Shown here piece by piece: positions 43,862 through 51,902 of a stretch of DNA of 64,000 nt (its first letter is position 1; each line of letters opens with the position of its first letter). Both the position numbers and the translations under genes were made by a program. The DNA lies in the NCBI GenBank assembly GCA_031406155.1, contig JANOGW010000096.1, positions 1 to 64,000 on the forward strand, written 5' to 3'. Under the pieces are notes generated by a model. The model was given only the letters and a program-made list of their open reading frames with translations. It ran no database searches and was not told where the DNA came from. This DNA is from JACMNW01 sp031406155 (lineage in GTDB: Bacteria; Pseudomonadota; Alphaproteobacteria; Rhodobacterales; Rhodobacteraceae).

Positions 43862-44092
43862 TCAGATATCCAGCGGGTCAGCGTCCAGATCAACACCGTC
43901 GACACCGCCATAAACGATTTCCAAATTGGGATCGTCTTTCGCATCGTCATCGACGCCGCCGTTGAAAGCTGCAGCAAACATATTGCCGAACTGCGCTTGC
44001 GGGTTGCCAGCTACGCCGTCACTGCCATCACAAGCCACAAGAAAGGCCAGAGTTGCAGCTAGCGTGGACAGCAGTTTACCTTTGCGTGTCAT
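43862..44092 (-). CDS. Small acidic lipoprotein downstream of the DUF4331 gene
   Basis: A 76-residue protein: a basic start, hydrophobic stretch and FLVAC lipobox (Cys21), then a mature part of about 55 residues rich in Asp and Gly (GGVDDDAKDDPN, GGVDGVDLDADPLDI). The Asp-Gly spacing could bind calcium. GAGGGTTGATCA precedes the ATG, and the gene starts 3 bases after the DUF4331 stop, so they are one operon. I do not recognise a family. Its position between a secreted DUF4331 protein and the T2SS suggests an envelope partner of that protein. Confidence 0.75.
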   Translation of the reverse strand: MTRKGKLLSTLAATLAFLVACDGSDGVAGNPQAQFGNMFAAAFNGGVDDDAKDDPNLEIVYGGVDGVDLDADPLDI

Positions 44093-44095
44093 TGA

Positions 44096-45736
44096 TCAAC
44101 CCTCGTTATTCGGCGATCCGGGGATCGGCGTGTTCAAGTAAGGGAAGGCGTTCTGCAATTCGGTGGCGCTCAGCGGGGCACCATCGGTGAAGGCGGCGTT
44201 CCCGACAGGGGCGGCAGCGATGCTTGCATCACGGTCCGCTCCACAAAGGTTGAGGTTGACGAGATCGGCGGGCGTATCTTCGATCGTAGCGTCGCCACTC
44301 AGTTCCGCCCCAAGCGGCAGGTCGTGGCACAACGCGCCCATCACGACACGCAGGGCGATATCAACCGTATCATCACCGGGGCGACGACCGTTGGGAAAGC
44401 CTGCCAGATCTTCGGCAACCAGACCGAAGGTGTTTTGATCGTCGCGAGGGGTGACTGGAAAGGTCGTATTCAGACGCATCATTTCAGAGCCGGTCACGGT
44501 AGCCAATTGGTTCACACCCGGGAAACCGGTCAGGAATGCCGTGACAAGATCATTGCGCGGGAAATTGTTGGGCGCAATGTTGCTCGGCGAACCGACCGCA
44601 TTGCGGAACAGCAGATCTAGCAAGGCCGGCAACGTCGGGTTGGTCACGTAGGTGGCAAGGGCACCATCCTGCGTCGGTCGTGCCGCGTTGAACAGGTCCT
44701 TGTCCTCAAGACCAATCACCAATTCGTTTACCAAAGGTGCTGAAAGGCGAGACACCTGTACCAATGCGCCACCCTGACGGGCGGTTCCGTTGTAGGTAGG
44801 TGAAGGATCGCGCAGCTGCGCCTGTGGCAGGCTGGCCGTAGTCCAGCCACCGATAACGCCATTGCCTGTACCTGTCAGGCACTGGATCGGCAGTTCAAGC
44901 GCGATGGACGTCACGTTCGACTCGCCGATCAGATCGTCGTTGGCCCTGTCTTGCACAATGCCACCGGTAAAAGGCGCATCCGTGTTGTATTGCGGGTAGG
45001 CTGGATTGGACGCGCCTTGCAGCGGCACAAGATTAACCAGATCGAAGATTTCGCCAAGGTTGACTGCGAAAGCTTCGGCACGTTGGCCGACGAAAACCTT
45101 GCCCGGCAACGCACAACCCGGAATTGTGATAGGGTAGATGTGCGCATCAGCGTATGCCGCATATTCCGGCAATGTCTTGTTGCCGATATTGTCGATCGGC
45201 TTGATAAACTGCGTAGTCGTACCGCCTACTTGGGTGACATTTGCCTTGGTGCCCCTGCGACGATCATTCGTGATCATTCTGATTGTGTACGATTCGGTTT
45301 CGTTAATGTTCTCATCGCTGGGTTCGGTTATGCTGCCGCTCTGGCGAAGCGGAATTGCGACGTCAACACCGCCGACATTCAGGGTTGTGCCCGTGCCATT
45401 GGCAAGTGCCGAGTCGAAGTTGAACTGGATGGTCAAATTTTCTTTGGCATCTCCATCATTGTCGATGTGAATCTCGTAGACTGCATCGTTATCCAGCTTG
45501 AAATAGTTCGGCCCGCCGTAGGCGGCCTGAAGCGGCTGATAGTTGGCGATCAGCGTGACATAATCTGCGCGCTCAGGCTCATAGCTTCGAAACATGTAAA
45601 AATCGGTGGCATCGACACGCGGCATGCCTGCAATCGCGGGCGCTTCACGGTGGCTCGACGCCCAACTGGCCGGTGCAACGCCAGCAAGCGTGCCCACCAA
45701 TACGGTGCCCAGCAAAAAACCAGTTCTGAGTATCAT
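44096..45736 (-). CDS. Secreted DUF4331-family protein
   Basis: A 546-residue protein with a Sec signal (about 1-27, ending SWA) and the family hallmark right after it: SSHREAPAIAGMPRVDATDFYMF. The rest is one long beta-rich domain with Asp/Asn-rich loops such as HIDNDGDAKEN that could bind metal. Function is unknown in the family. The ATG at 45736 is backed by GGAGGAAC; a longer frame upstream has no signal peptide and is rejected. Transcribed leftward with the small acidic lipoprotein, divergent from the prepilin peptidase by 200 bases. It is the best candidate for a T2SS cargo in this window, by position only. Confidence 0.88.
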   Translation of the reverse strand: MILRTGFLLGTVLVGTLAGVAPASWASSHREAPAIAGMPRVDATDFYMFRSYEPERADYVTLIANYQPLQAAYGGPNYFKLDNDAVYEIHIDNDGDAKENLTIQFNFDSALANGTGTTLNVGGVDVAIPLRQSGSITEPSDENINETESYTIRMITNDRRRGTKANVTQVGGTTTQFIKPIDNIGNKTLPEYAAYADAHIYPITIPGCALPGKVFVGQRAEAFAVNLGEIFDLVNLVPLQGASNPAYPQYNTDAPFTGGIVQDRANDDLIGESNVTSIALELPIQCLTGTGNGVIGGWTTASLPQAQLRDPSPTYNGTARQGGALVQVSRLSAPLVNELVIGLEDKDLFNAARPTQDGALATYVTNPTLPALLDLLFRNAVGSPSNIAPNNFPRNDLVTAFLTGFPGVNQLATVTGSEMMRLNTTFPVTPRDDQNTFGLVAEDLAGFPNGRRPGDDTVDIALRVVMGALCHDLPLGAELSGDATIEDTPADLVNLNLCGADRDASIAAAPVGNAAFTDGAPLSATELQNAFPYLNTPIPGSPNNEG

Positions 45737-45936
45737 AGTTCCTCCAATGTGTGGCCTATGGCGCCGACCACTTATTTCTGCGCAAGTGCGCGTGATGGTA
45801 TTGGGACAACAAACCAAGCTTTGAAGACGCACCAACGCGCGATGCAGACACGCCCCAAAAGCACCAACGAGAGCTACAAACGGAAAGTTTCAATCTTTCA
45901 GAAATATACTACTGAAGAGCTTGAATCGGAGGTCAG

Positions 45937-46428
45937 ATGCTTTCAAACAGCCTGTTCCAAAGCCTGCCGTTTGGCGCAGCCCTTGTTGTAACCCTTTGTC
46001 TAAGCTTCACTTTACTCGTCATTTCGGCATTTGATCTGAAAACGTTTCGAATCCCTGATGTGCTGAGTTTGCCGCTGATCGGCGCCGGTTTGGCTATAGC
46101 GCTGACGGTGCCAGACATATACCCAGCGCATCACTTTATCGGTGCCATCGCAGCCTTCGCGCTGTTTGCAGGTCTCGGCGAATTCTACTTTCGAGTGCGG
46201 AATGTGGATGGTCTGGGGCTAGGAGATGCAAAGCTGTTCGCAGCAGCAGGCGCTTGGCTTGGATGGCAAAATCTGCCCTTTGTATTGCTCATTGCCACCT
46301 TGGGGGGTCTGGCTCAGGCCTTGTTGACGCGACAAACCCATCACGACGCGCAGCTGGCCTTTGGTCCTTGGATTGCTTTTGGCTTCTGGACGGTTTGGAT
46401 GCTGACATCGTTCCAACTGGTTAGCTGA
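45937..46428 (+). CDS. Short prepilin peptidase (A24 family, GspO/CpaA-type)
   Basis: A 163-residue integral-membrane aspartic protease with about four to five helices. The two catalytic Asp are Asp33 (ISAFDLKTFRIPD) and Asp97 in GLGLGDAKLF. It lacks the N-terminal zinc-binding methyltransferase domain of full-length GspO/PilD, so it can cut the leaders of GspG-K but should not N-methylate them. It resembles CpaA peptidases of Tad systems, but the neighbours are T2SS genes and no tad genes are seen. CGGAGGTCAG precedes the ATG. Position makes it the dedicated peptidase of this T2SS. Confidence 0.88.
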   Translation: MLSNSLFQSLPFGAALVVTLCLSFTLLVISAFDLKTFRIPDVLSLPLIGAGLAIALTVPDIYPAHHFIGAIAAFALFAGLGEFYFRVRNVDGLGLGDAKLFAAAGAWLGWQNLPFVLLIATLGGLAQALLTRQTHHDAQLAFGPWIAFGFWTVWMLTSFQLVS

Positions 46429-47010
46429 GAAACGCCCGGTTTGCCCGAGATCAATTAGAACGCCTCTGATCTTCCCCCCTGAACGCCCCTCAGTCTGATG
46501 CAGAACCTGCCCAGCCTGACCTGCTACCGCGACCTCGGACCGCCCATGTGGGCCTTTCCGGCCATCTCGCTGTGAGTGTGGGCCATGTGCCACTGACCGA
46601 TCCATCAGCTTTATCGGGGGGTTGTGGCCGACAAAGCTGTGTGGGTGCACCTCATTTCAGTCTCTGCGCCAAGTCTCGCATTTTGGACGGCGACATAAAG
46701 GCTGATCAATCAACGCGCGCTCATTCGCCGGCGATGCTGCAAAGCGTAGCGCCACCATGATGCGCTCATCCACAAAATGGATGCAGCGCAAGAACTCTTC
46801 GGACAGGAACGCTGGACGCTTGCTGAAGAAGGGCGAGGTGGCCTTGAGTTTGTCCATGATCTGCGGCACAGCGCGCCCATTCGCCTTCATTGAAGGACGG
46901 CTGGGTACGCTCGCGGTACATCGGAAAATCAAACGTAACGCCCAACGCCCTGCCCCCCTTGGCCGGGGCCACACTTAAACGCCTGACATAGCGGGAGTTT
47001 GGCGAAAAGA
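46429..47010. pseudogene. Stretch without intact gene, possible decayed reading frame beside tRNA-Thr
   Basis: About 580 bases between the prepilin peptidase and tRNA-Thr. Two overlapping leftward frames (about 46657-46974 and 46766-47059) look like pieces of one broken reading frame: protein-like text such as SPFFSKRPAFLSEEFLRCI in one frame is preceded in the other by VTFDFPMYRERTQPSF. The second runs into the tRNA gene, so it cannot be an intact gene. I do not recognise either piece. The place, directly at the 3' end of a tRNA, is where integrated elements leave remnants. Confidence 0.35.
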
Positions 47011-47086
47011 TGGTGCCCCAAGACGGACTCGAACCGCCGACGCATTGCTTACGAAGCAATTGCTCTACCAGCTGAGCTATTGGGGC
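47011..47086 (-). tRNA. tRNA-Thr (anticodon CGT), CCA encoded
   Basis: Minus strand, 76 bases including CCA. It folds as a full cloverleaf: acceptor GCCCCAA with TTGGGGC, D-arm AGCTCAGCTGGTAGAGC, anticodon stem ATTGC/GCAAT around TTCGTAA (anticodon CGT, reading ACG), T-arm GGCGGTTCGAGTCCGTC. Discriminator A fits threonine. The CCA is in the DNA. Confidence 0.96.
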
Positions 47087-47095
47087 ATTGAGGGC

Positions 47096-47124
47096 CTTCT
47101 ACCGCCACGGTGCGATCTTTTCAA
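47096..47124 (-). promoter_or_regulatory. Sigma-70 promoter of tRNA-Thr
   Basis: On the minus strand TTGAAA (47124-47119), a 17-base spacer and TAGAAG (47101-47096), placed so that transcription would begin a few bases before the tRNA 5' end at 47086. Confidence 0.65.
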
Positions 47125-47329
47125 GACACCCAGTCGCGCCTTGTACGATCCTTGTGCCAAGGCGGCTGTTAACCACCTAACTAATTGGTAATAAGGCAAT
47201 CTTTACCGCCCAGCCCCATCACGGCGAATGATGTACTCTACCACCTGCGTAATTGCGGCATACCGGATCCGGGCTTGAACCGTCGGGGTGACTCGCGCAA
47301 GGCTGAGTTGTGCTTTGGCTTGTGCGGCA

Positions 47330-48781
47330 TCAGTTTGCCTGGCGTACGATCGCCTCGACATCGATCACGTCGGGCTCCAATGGGGCTGCGGTCGGGGCCG
47401 TGGGTTGTGCCAAGGCCATCAGGCGCGACAGATCCATATTGCCGGACGCTGGTGCCGACCCCGCAGCGGGCGCGCGCCAGCTTAAAGTGTCGAACCCGCC
47501 GCAATTGTCGCAGATCGGGCGCCATTCGGCGTGAATTGCGTGGCATTTGTCGCAGCACCATTGCGGCCCGCGCGGAGCGGCCAGCGCGCGGGCCAGCCAA
47601 TCGCGCACAACTGTATCATCAGCGCCTTCTCCACGCGCAATCGCTGCCATCAGCGCAAGCGAGCGTCCGGTGGGACCGGTTTCCGCCAGATCACCAAGTG
47701 CACGGCGCGCCGCAGGAAAATCTTCCGCCGCGATGTTCAGTTCCGCCAGCAGCATCCTGGTTTCCGGGGCATCGGCGCGAAGGCTCGTCAGCGCCTTGAA
47801 CCGTTTCAGCCGTGCGGCCGGGGTTTCTTCCGGCTCGATCTCTGCGAAAGCGGTGGCAAGATCGGGGTGCGGCATCACTTCCCACGCTTTTTTGAGCACC
47901 CTCAGCGCATTTTTCTTTTCGCCTTTCAGGGTATAACTGCGTGCGGCCATTGCGGCAGCGGGGATCAGGTCAGGCGACAGTTTGTTCGCCTCGATCGCGG
48001 CCTCGCGCGCATCGATCGGCGTTGCATCGTCCATCACAACCCGCGCTTCTTGCAGGGCAAGAACAGCATCGCGCCGGCGGTAGACATCGCGTGGCAATTC
48101 ACCGGATTTCAGCTTTGCACCCAGCGTGGCTCGCGCGCCTTTCCAATCGGAATGCTCAGCCTGCAGCTTTAACAACACATCTTGTGTGTCCCCGTGTTTG
48201 GGTTTCAGCGCGAAAGCCTTTTCCGCCAATCGAAGCGCTGTTTCGGTGTCGCCTTCGGCAAGCTTTTGCTTCATCAGGCCCCGAATACCGACAAAGCGGG
48301 TCTTGTCATCGCCCAGCAGGGTTTTGTAGGCCTGTATCGCGCGCTTGGTATCGCCAGCCATTTCGGCGGCTTGTGCTGTCAACAGCGTTGTCAGTTCCGG
48401 CATGTCGAGAAACTTTTCGGCTTTCGCGGCGCGAGCCAGTGCAATCCGCCCTTCCCCCGAGGCGATGGCCATCATCCCCTCTGCCAGCGCCTGATAGCCC
48501 TTGCGTTCACGATTGCGGTCGAAATAGCGTGAAATGGCGGTTTCGTCGCCGTTCAGAAACCGCAAAACGGCAACGATCAAACCGACCAGTTTCAACACGA
48601 CCCAGACGAGTGCGACCAGCACCAAGGTGCCAATAACTGCCTGCAACGGGCCAAAGGTGAATTCGTATCCGGCAACTGCGATCCGGATGCCGCCCCCGGT
48701 ATCCAGCAATACGCCCGCGCCAAATGTCAGCGCCGCGATGGTAGCCACAAACAACAGAACCTTGATCAATGACCAGATCAT
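47330..48781 (-). CDS. HemY-like membrane protein with TPR region and C-terminal zinc ribbon
   Basis: A 483-residue protein: two N-terminal membrane helices (about 5-27 and 44-72), a helical TPR-like region (about 90-390) and a C-terminal zinc ribbon CDKC ... CDNCGG near 405-425, followed by a disordered tail. The N-terminal half fits the HemY_N family encoded next to hemD in many proteobacteria; despite the name it is not protoporphyrinogen oxidase and its role in haem synthesis is unresolved. It starts 9 bases after the mitofilin-like gene, in the order hemD - mic60-like - hemY-like. Confidence 0.88.
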   Translation of the reverse strand: MIWSLIKVLLFVATIAALTFGAGVLLDTGGGIRIAVAGYEFTFGPLQAVIGTLVLVALVWVVLKLVGLIVAVLRFLNGDETAISRYFDRNRERKGYQALAEGMMAIASGEGRIALARAAKAEKFLDMPELTTLLTAQAAEMAGDTKRAIQAYKTLLGDDKTRFVGIRGLMKQKLAEGDTETALRLAEKAFALKPKHGDTQDVLLKLQAEHSDWKGARATLGAKLKSGELPRDVYRRRDAVLALQEARVVMDDATPIDAREAAIEANKLSPDLIPAAAMAARSYTLKGEKKNALRVLKKAWEVMPHPDLATAFAEIEPEETPAARLKRFKALTSLRADAPETRMLLAELNIAAEDFPAARRALGDLAETGPTGRSLALMAAIARGEGADDTVVRDWLARALAAPRGPQWCCDKCHAIHAEWRPICDNCGGFDTLSWRAPAAGSAPASGNMDLSRLMALAQPTAPTAAPLEPDVIDVEAIVRQAN

Positions 48782-48790
48782 TGCGCGCCC

Positions 48791-49936
48791 CTATTGCCCA
48801 TTCAGCGTTGCGGAAAGATCGGCAATGGCCTGTTCTGCCGTCAACCGTCGGATGGCATCGGCAACCCAATCTGACATCGCCTCAATTCCAGCCGGCGGCA
48901 AGGCTGCGAGTTCGGAGACCGCGGTTTCCAGTTGTCCGTCGCGCAATGCTGCCTCTGCGCGCGACAGAACGGCATCGGGATCCGATCCTTCACGCGGTGT
49001 CAGCGACCGGGCACCGCTTTGGCTGCGCATGAATGCGGACAGCCGGTCCGCCCAGCCTTCGCCCATATCGGCGCGAATCGATGCCTCAAGCGCCGCGCGG
49101 GCCGGTTCGGCAAAACTGTCTTGCAAAGATATGAGGCTGGGCACAGACTCGCCTGCAGCAGTCAGGGCCGTTGGGATGTCTGTGCCCATGGCCCTTAGTC
49201 CTTCCAAGGCGGGACCAAGCGGGGCACCACTTTGAAAGGCGGCTCTGACATGGCTTAAAGCAGCCTGTTTTGCTGCCGTGACGACTGCGCCCTCAGCAGC
49301 GGCAATCCGTTCCTCAGCGGCAGCCGAAGCCGCGTCGAGGTTGGCGACAAGCGCGGGGTCAGCATCCTTTTGAGCCTCTATCATGGCCCGAAGACTCTTG
49401 AGTTCTCGGTCCATCACAGCGATGGCTGCGGCTGGCGCGGCGTCACCGCCAACTGACGCGGCCTCGATTGCAGCAAGCCGTTCTTCCAGCATGCCAAGGC
49501 TAGCCTGCAATGTGGCAGTATCAGGCGATGCTGACACCGCCGCCTCCAGCGCTGCAATTCGGTCGGCGAGCGCCGGATCGGCGACGGGTCTTTCGGCAAG
49601 GGATGCCAGTTCAGATCGCAAGGCCAGGCCTTCTGCAGCGTTTGCGTCCAGTTGCACCTGCACTGCAGCGATTGCATCGGCGGAGCCGGTGTCCGGAAAG
49701 ACGTATTTTGCCACACCGAATCCCGCGCCGGCCAGAAGTGCTCCGCCCAGCACGAATCCCAGCAAGCCACTTTGGCGTGCCTCCGGCTTTTGAAGCACCG
49801 CCGCGACATCGGGGTCGGGTTCAGGGCCCGCGTTGATTGTACGGTCAGGCTCTTGCAAGATTACGGGTTCGGTTGCCTCAACGGCCAGCAGCGCCCCGTC
49901 ATCTTCGTGGGGCTGTGCGTTCTTCGCGTCTGCCAT
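48791..49936 (-). CDS. Mitofilin/Mic60-like inner-membrane protein
   Basis: A 381-residue protein: an acidic N-terminal cytoplasmic stretch, one membrane helix (about 58-78, GLLGFVLGGALLAGAGFGVA), a long Ala/Glu-rich coiled coil (about 90-260) and a C-terminal mitofilin-type helical domain. This is the alphaproteobacterial homologue of Mic60, which shapes intracytoplasmic membranes; alphaproteobacterial copies lie next to hemD and hemY as here. The ATG at 49936 has GGAGATCC upstream. Confidence 0.87.
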   Translation of the reverse strand: MADAKNAQPHEDDGALLAVEATEPVILQEPDRTINAGPEPDPDVAAVLQKPEARQSGLLGFVLGGALLAGAGFGVAKYVFPDTGSADAIAAVQVQLDANAAEGLALRSELASLAERPVADPALADRIAALEAAVSASPDTATLQASLGMLEERLAAIEAASVGGDAAPAAAIAVMDRELKSLRAMIEAQKDADPALVANLDAASAAAEERIAAAEGAVVTAAKQAALSHVRAAFQSGAPLGPALEGLRAMGTDIPTALTAAGESVPSLISLQDSFAEPARAALEASIRADMGEGWADRLSAFMRSQSGARSLTPREGSDPDAVLSRAEAALRDGQLETAVSELAALPPAGIEAMSDWVADAIRRLTAEQAIADLSATLNGQ

Positions 49937-50011
49937 GGCCGGATCTCCGCCTGATTTCAGCGGCAAGACATGTGCCGCTGATCGTATCTTAGTCTGTCCG
50001 CGTGGCGGCAT

Positions 50012-50758
50012 TCAAGCAGTCCGCAAATCCACGAGCAGCAGAGCCACCGTGTTCAGCATGGATGCTGCGTCCGGCTTGGTCGCAACCCTGACTTGGGCAC
50101 CGAAACCGGCCACTTCAAGGGCAACCTCGCCACTGATCGCCGCCACGAAAATAGGAGACGTAACTGCCACGCGCGCCAATTCCCTGGCAAAGATGATTGC
50201 TGTCCGTGGGGAAAACAACGGCACCAGAACCGGGTTGGTGCCCATCAGTGCGCTTTGTGCATCTGCCGTCAGGGGCAGTTGGTCCTGCACATAGATAACA
50301 GCATAATACGTCTCTATTCCTGCGGAATTAAGATGGTCGGCGATTGACCCCCGTGCATCACGCCCACGCAGGTGCAGAAGTTTGCCCGCCGGGCGCAGCG
50401 CTTTGATCCGGTCGATCAACGCCGCCGCATCGCGCGCCACCGCGACCACGTTCAATCCTGCCTTGCGGGCATGGTGTGCTGTCTGCTCGCCAACGCAAAA
50501 CACATCGCCGGGCAGGCCCCCGGCGTTGGCATCAAACCGCCCGAAAGCCTGGACGCCGGTCTGCGATGTCAGGATCAGCGCGGTAAATGGACCCGTCGGC
50601 ACATTGGGCGAAAAGAATCGCGGTGCCATCAGCGGGGTCGCCACAAGCCGCACCTGATCGCCAAAGCGGCGTTGAAGGCCCTGCGCAAAGGCTACAGCCT
50701 GATCGGCGGGGCGGGTCAGCAGCACTGGCACGGGGTTGGCGCGGGATTGTATGACCAT
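50012..50758 (-). CDS. hemD: HemD, uroporphyrinogen-III synthase
   Basis: A 248-residue cytoplasmic enzyme closing the tetrapyrrole ring with inversion of ring D. The family is poorly conserved, but VLLTRPADQAVAFAQ at the start, ALILTSQTGVQAFGRF, FCVGEQTAHHARKAG and LFSPRTAIIFARE are the usual landmarks. The ATG at 50758 gives the normal length. hemC is not adjacent; tsaD lies divergently 46 bases away. First gene of the hemD-mic60-hemY chain. Confidence 0.93.
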   Translation of the reverse strand: MVIQSRANPVPVLLTRPADQAVAFAQGLQRRFGDQVRLVATPLMAPRFFSPNVPTGPFTALILTSQTGVQAFGRFDANAGGLPGDVFCVGEQTAHHARKAGLNVVAVARDAAALIDRIKALRPAGKLLHLRGRDARGSIADHLNSAGIETYYAVIYVQDQLPLTADAQSALMGTNPVLVPLFSPRTAIIFARELARVAVTSPIFVAAISGEVALEVAGFGAQVRVATKPDAASMLNTVALLLVDLRTA

Positions 50759-50804
50759 GCGTCCGGTGTTACCTGCGCTTAACCTTTCTGGCAATCGGCG
50801 GCCG

Positions 50805-51902
50805 ATGCGCAAAACACTTACATTTCTTGGTCTGGAGAGCAGCTGCGATGATACGGCGGCGGCTGTGGTGCGCTATGTGCCGGGCCAGCCTGCGCAAATT
50901 CTGTCGTCGGTGATAGACGGGCAGACAGCGCTTCATGCGCCGTTTGGCGGCATCGTCCCCGAGATCGCCGCCCGGGCGCATGCCGAGCGGCTGGATCATT
51001 GCGTCGAGCGCGCCATGGCTGACGCGCGGCTGACATTTGCGGATCTTGACGGCGTGGCGGTCACCGCAGGGCCGGGTCTGATCGGCGGCGTTCTGTCGGG
51101 TGTGATGTGCGCCAAGGGCATCGCGGTTGCGACGGGGCTTCCGCTGGTCGGGGTTAACCATCTGGCCGGGCACGCGCTGACACCCCGGCTGACCGATGGG
51201 CTGGCGTTTCCGTATCTGATGTTGCTGGTATCGGGCGGGCATTGCCAGTTCGTGCAGGTCAACGGTGCCGAGGACTTCGTGCGGCTTGGCGGCACCATCG
51301 ACGATGCCCCGGGTGAGGCGTTTGACAAGATCGCCAAGCTGCTTGCCCTGCCCCAGCCCGGCGGGCCTGCGGTCGAACGCGAGGCGGCGTCGGGCGATCC
51401 GAAGCGGTTTGCCTTTCCACGCCCGTTGCTGGACAGGCCGGGGTGCGATTTGTCTTTTTCGGGGCTGAAAACGGCGGTGCTGCGCGCCCGTGATGCACTG
51501 ATTTCGGCGCAGGGCGGCATCACACTGCAGGATCGCCGCGATCTTTGCGCCGGTTTTCAGGCCGCGGTCGCCGATGTTCTGGCCGAAAAGACCCGTCGCG
51601 CACTATCTCGCTACTTGGCCGATGCACACACCGCGCCTGCCTTTGCGGTTGCTGGCGGTGTTGCTGCAAATCAAGCCATTCGCGCCGTGTTAGAGACTGT
51701 CTGCGCACAAGACGCCGTGCCATTTCTGGCGCCACCGCTGCATTTATGCACAGACAATGCTGCGATAATTGCCTGGGCCGGGATCGAGCGGTACCGGGTT
51801 GGCGCGCGCGACGGCATGGATCTTGCCGCCCGCCCCCGCTGGCCACTGGATGCACGCAGCCCGGCGATGCTCGGCTCTGGCAAGAAAGGGGCTAAGGCAT
51901 GA
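50805..51902 (+). CDS. tsaD: TsaD, tRNA threonylcarbamoyltransferase subunit
   Basis: A 365-residue ASKHA-fold metalloprotein that, with TsaB and TsaE, makes the t6A37 base of ANN-decoding tRNAs. The opening LGLESSCDDTAAAVV is the Kae1/TsaD signature; metal ligands His119 and His123 lie in VGVNHLAGH. VSGGHCQFV and the C-terminal LCTDNAAIIAWAG complete the family pattern. The ATG at 50805 is used; the upstream in-frame extension overlaps hemD. The stop overlaps the gpsA start by 4 bases. Confidence 0.96.
   Translation: MRKTLTFLGLESSCDDTAAAVVRYVPGQPAQILSSVIDGQTALHAPFGGIVPEIAARAHAERLDHCVERAMADARLTFADLDGVAVTAGPGLIGGVLSGVMCAKGIAVATGLPLVGVNHLAGHALTPRLTDGLAFPYLMLLVSGGHCQFVQVNGAEDFVRLGGTIDDAPGEAFDKIAKLLALPQPGGPAVEREAASGDPKRFAFPRPLLDRPGCDLSFSGLKTAVLRARDALISAQGGITLQDRRDLCAGFQAAVADVLAEKTRRALSRYLADAHTAPAFAVAGGVAANQAIRAVLETVCAQDAVPFLAPPLHLCTDNAAIIAWAGIERYRVGARDGMDLAARPRWPLDARSPAMLGSGKKGAKA

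Noticed and set aside
44951..45991. Rightward open frame of about 345 codons opposite the DUF4331 gene and its upstream region
   Set aside because: Antisense shadow; it runs through the DUF4331 signal-peptide region and into the start of the prepilin peptidase gene in another frame.
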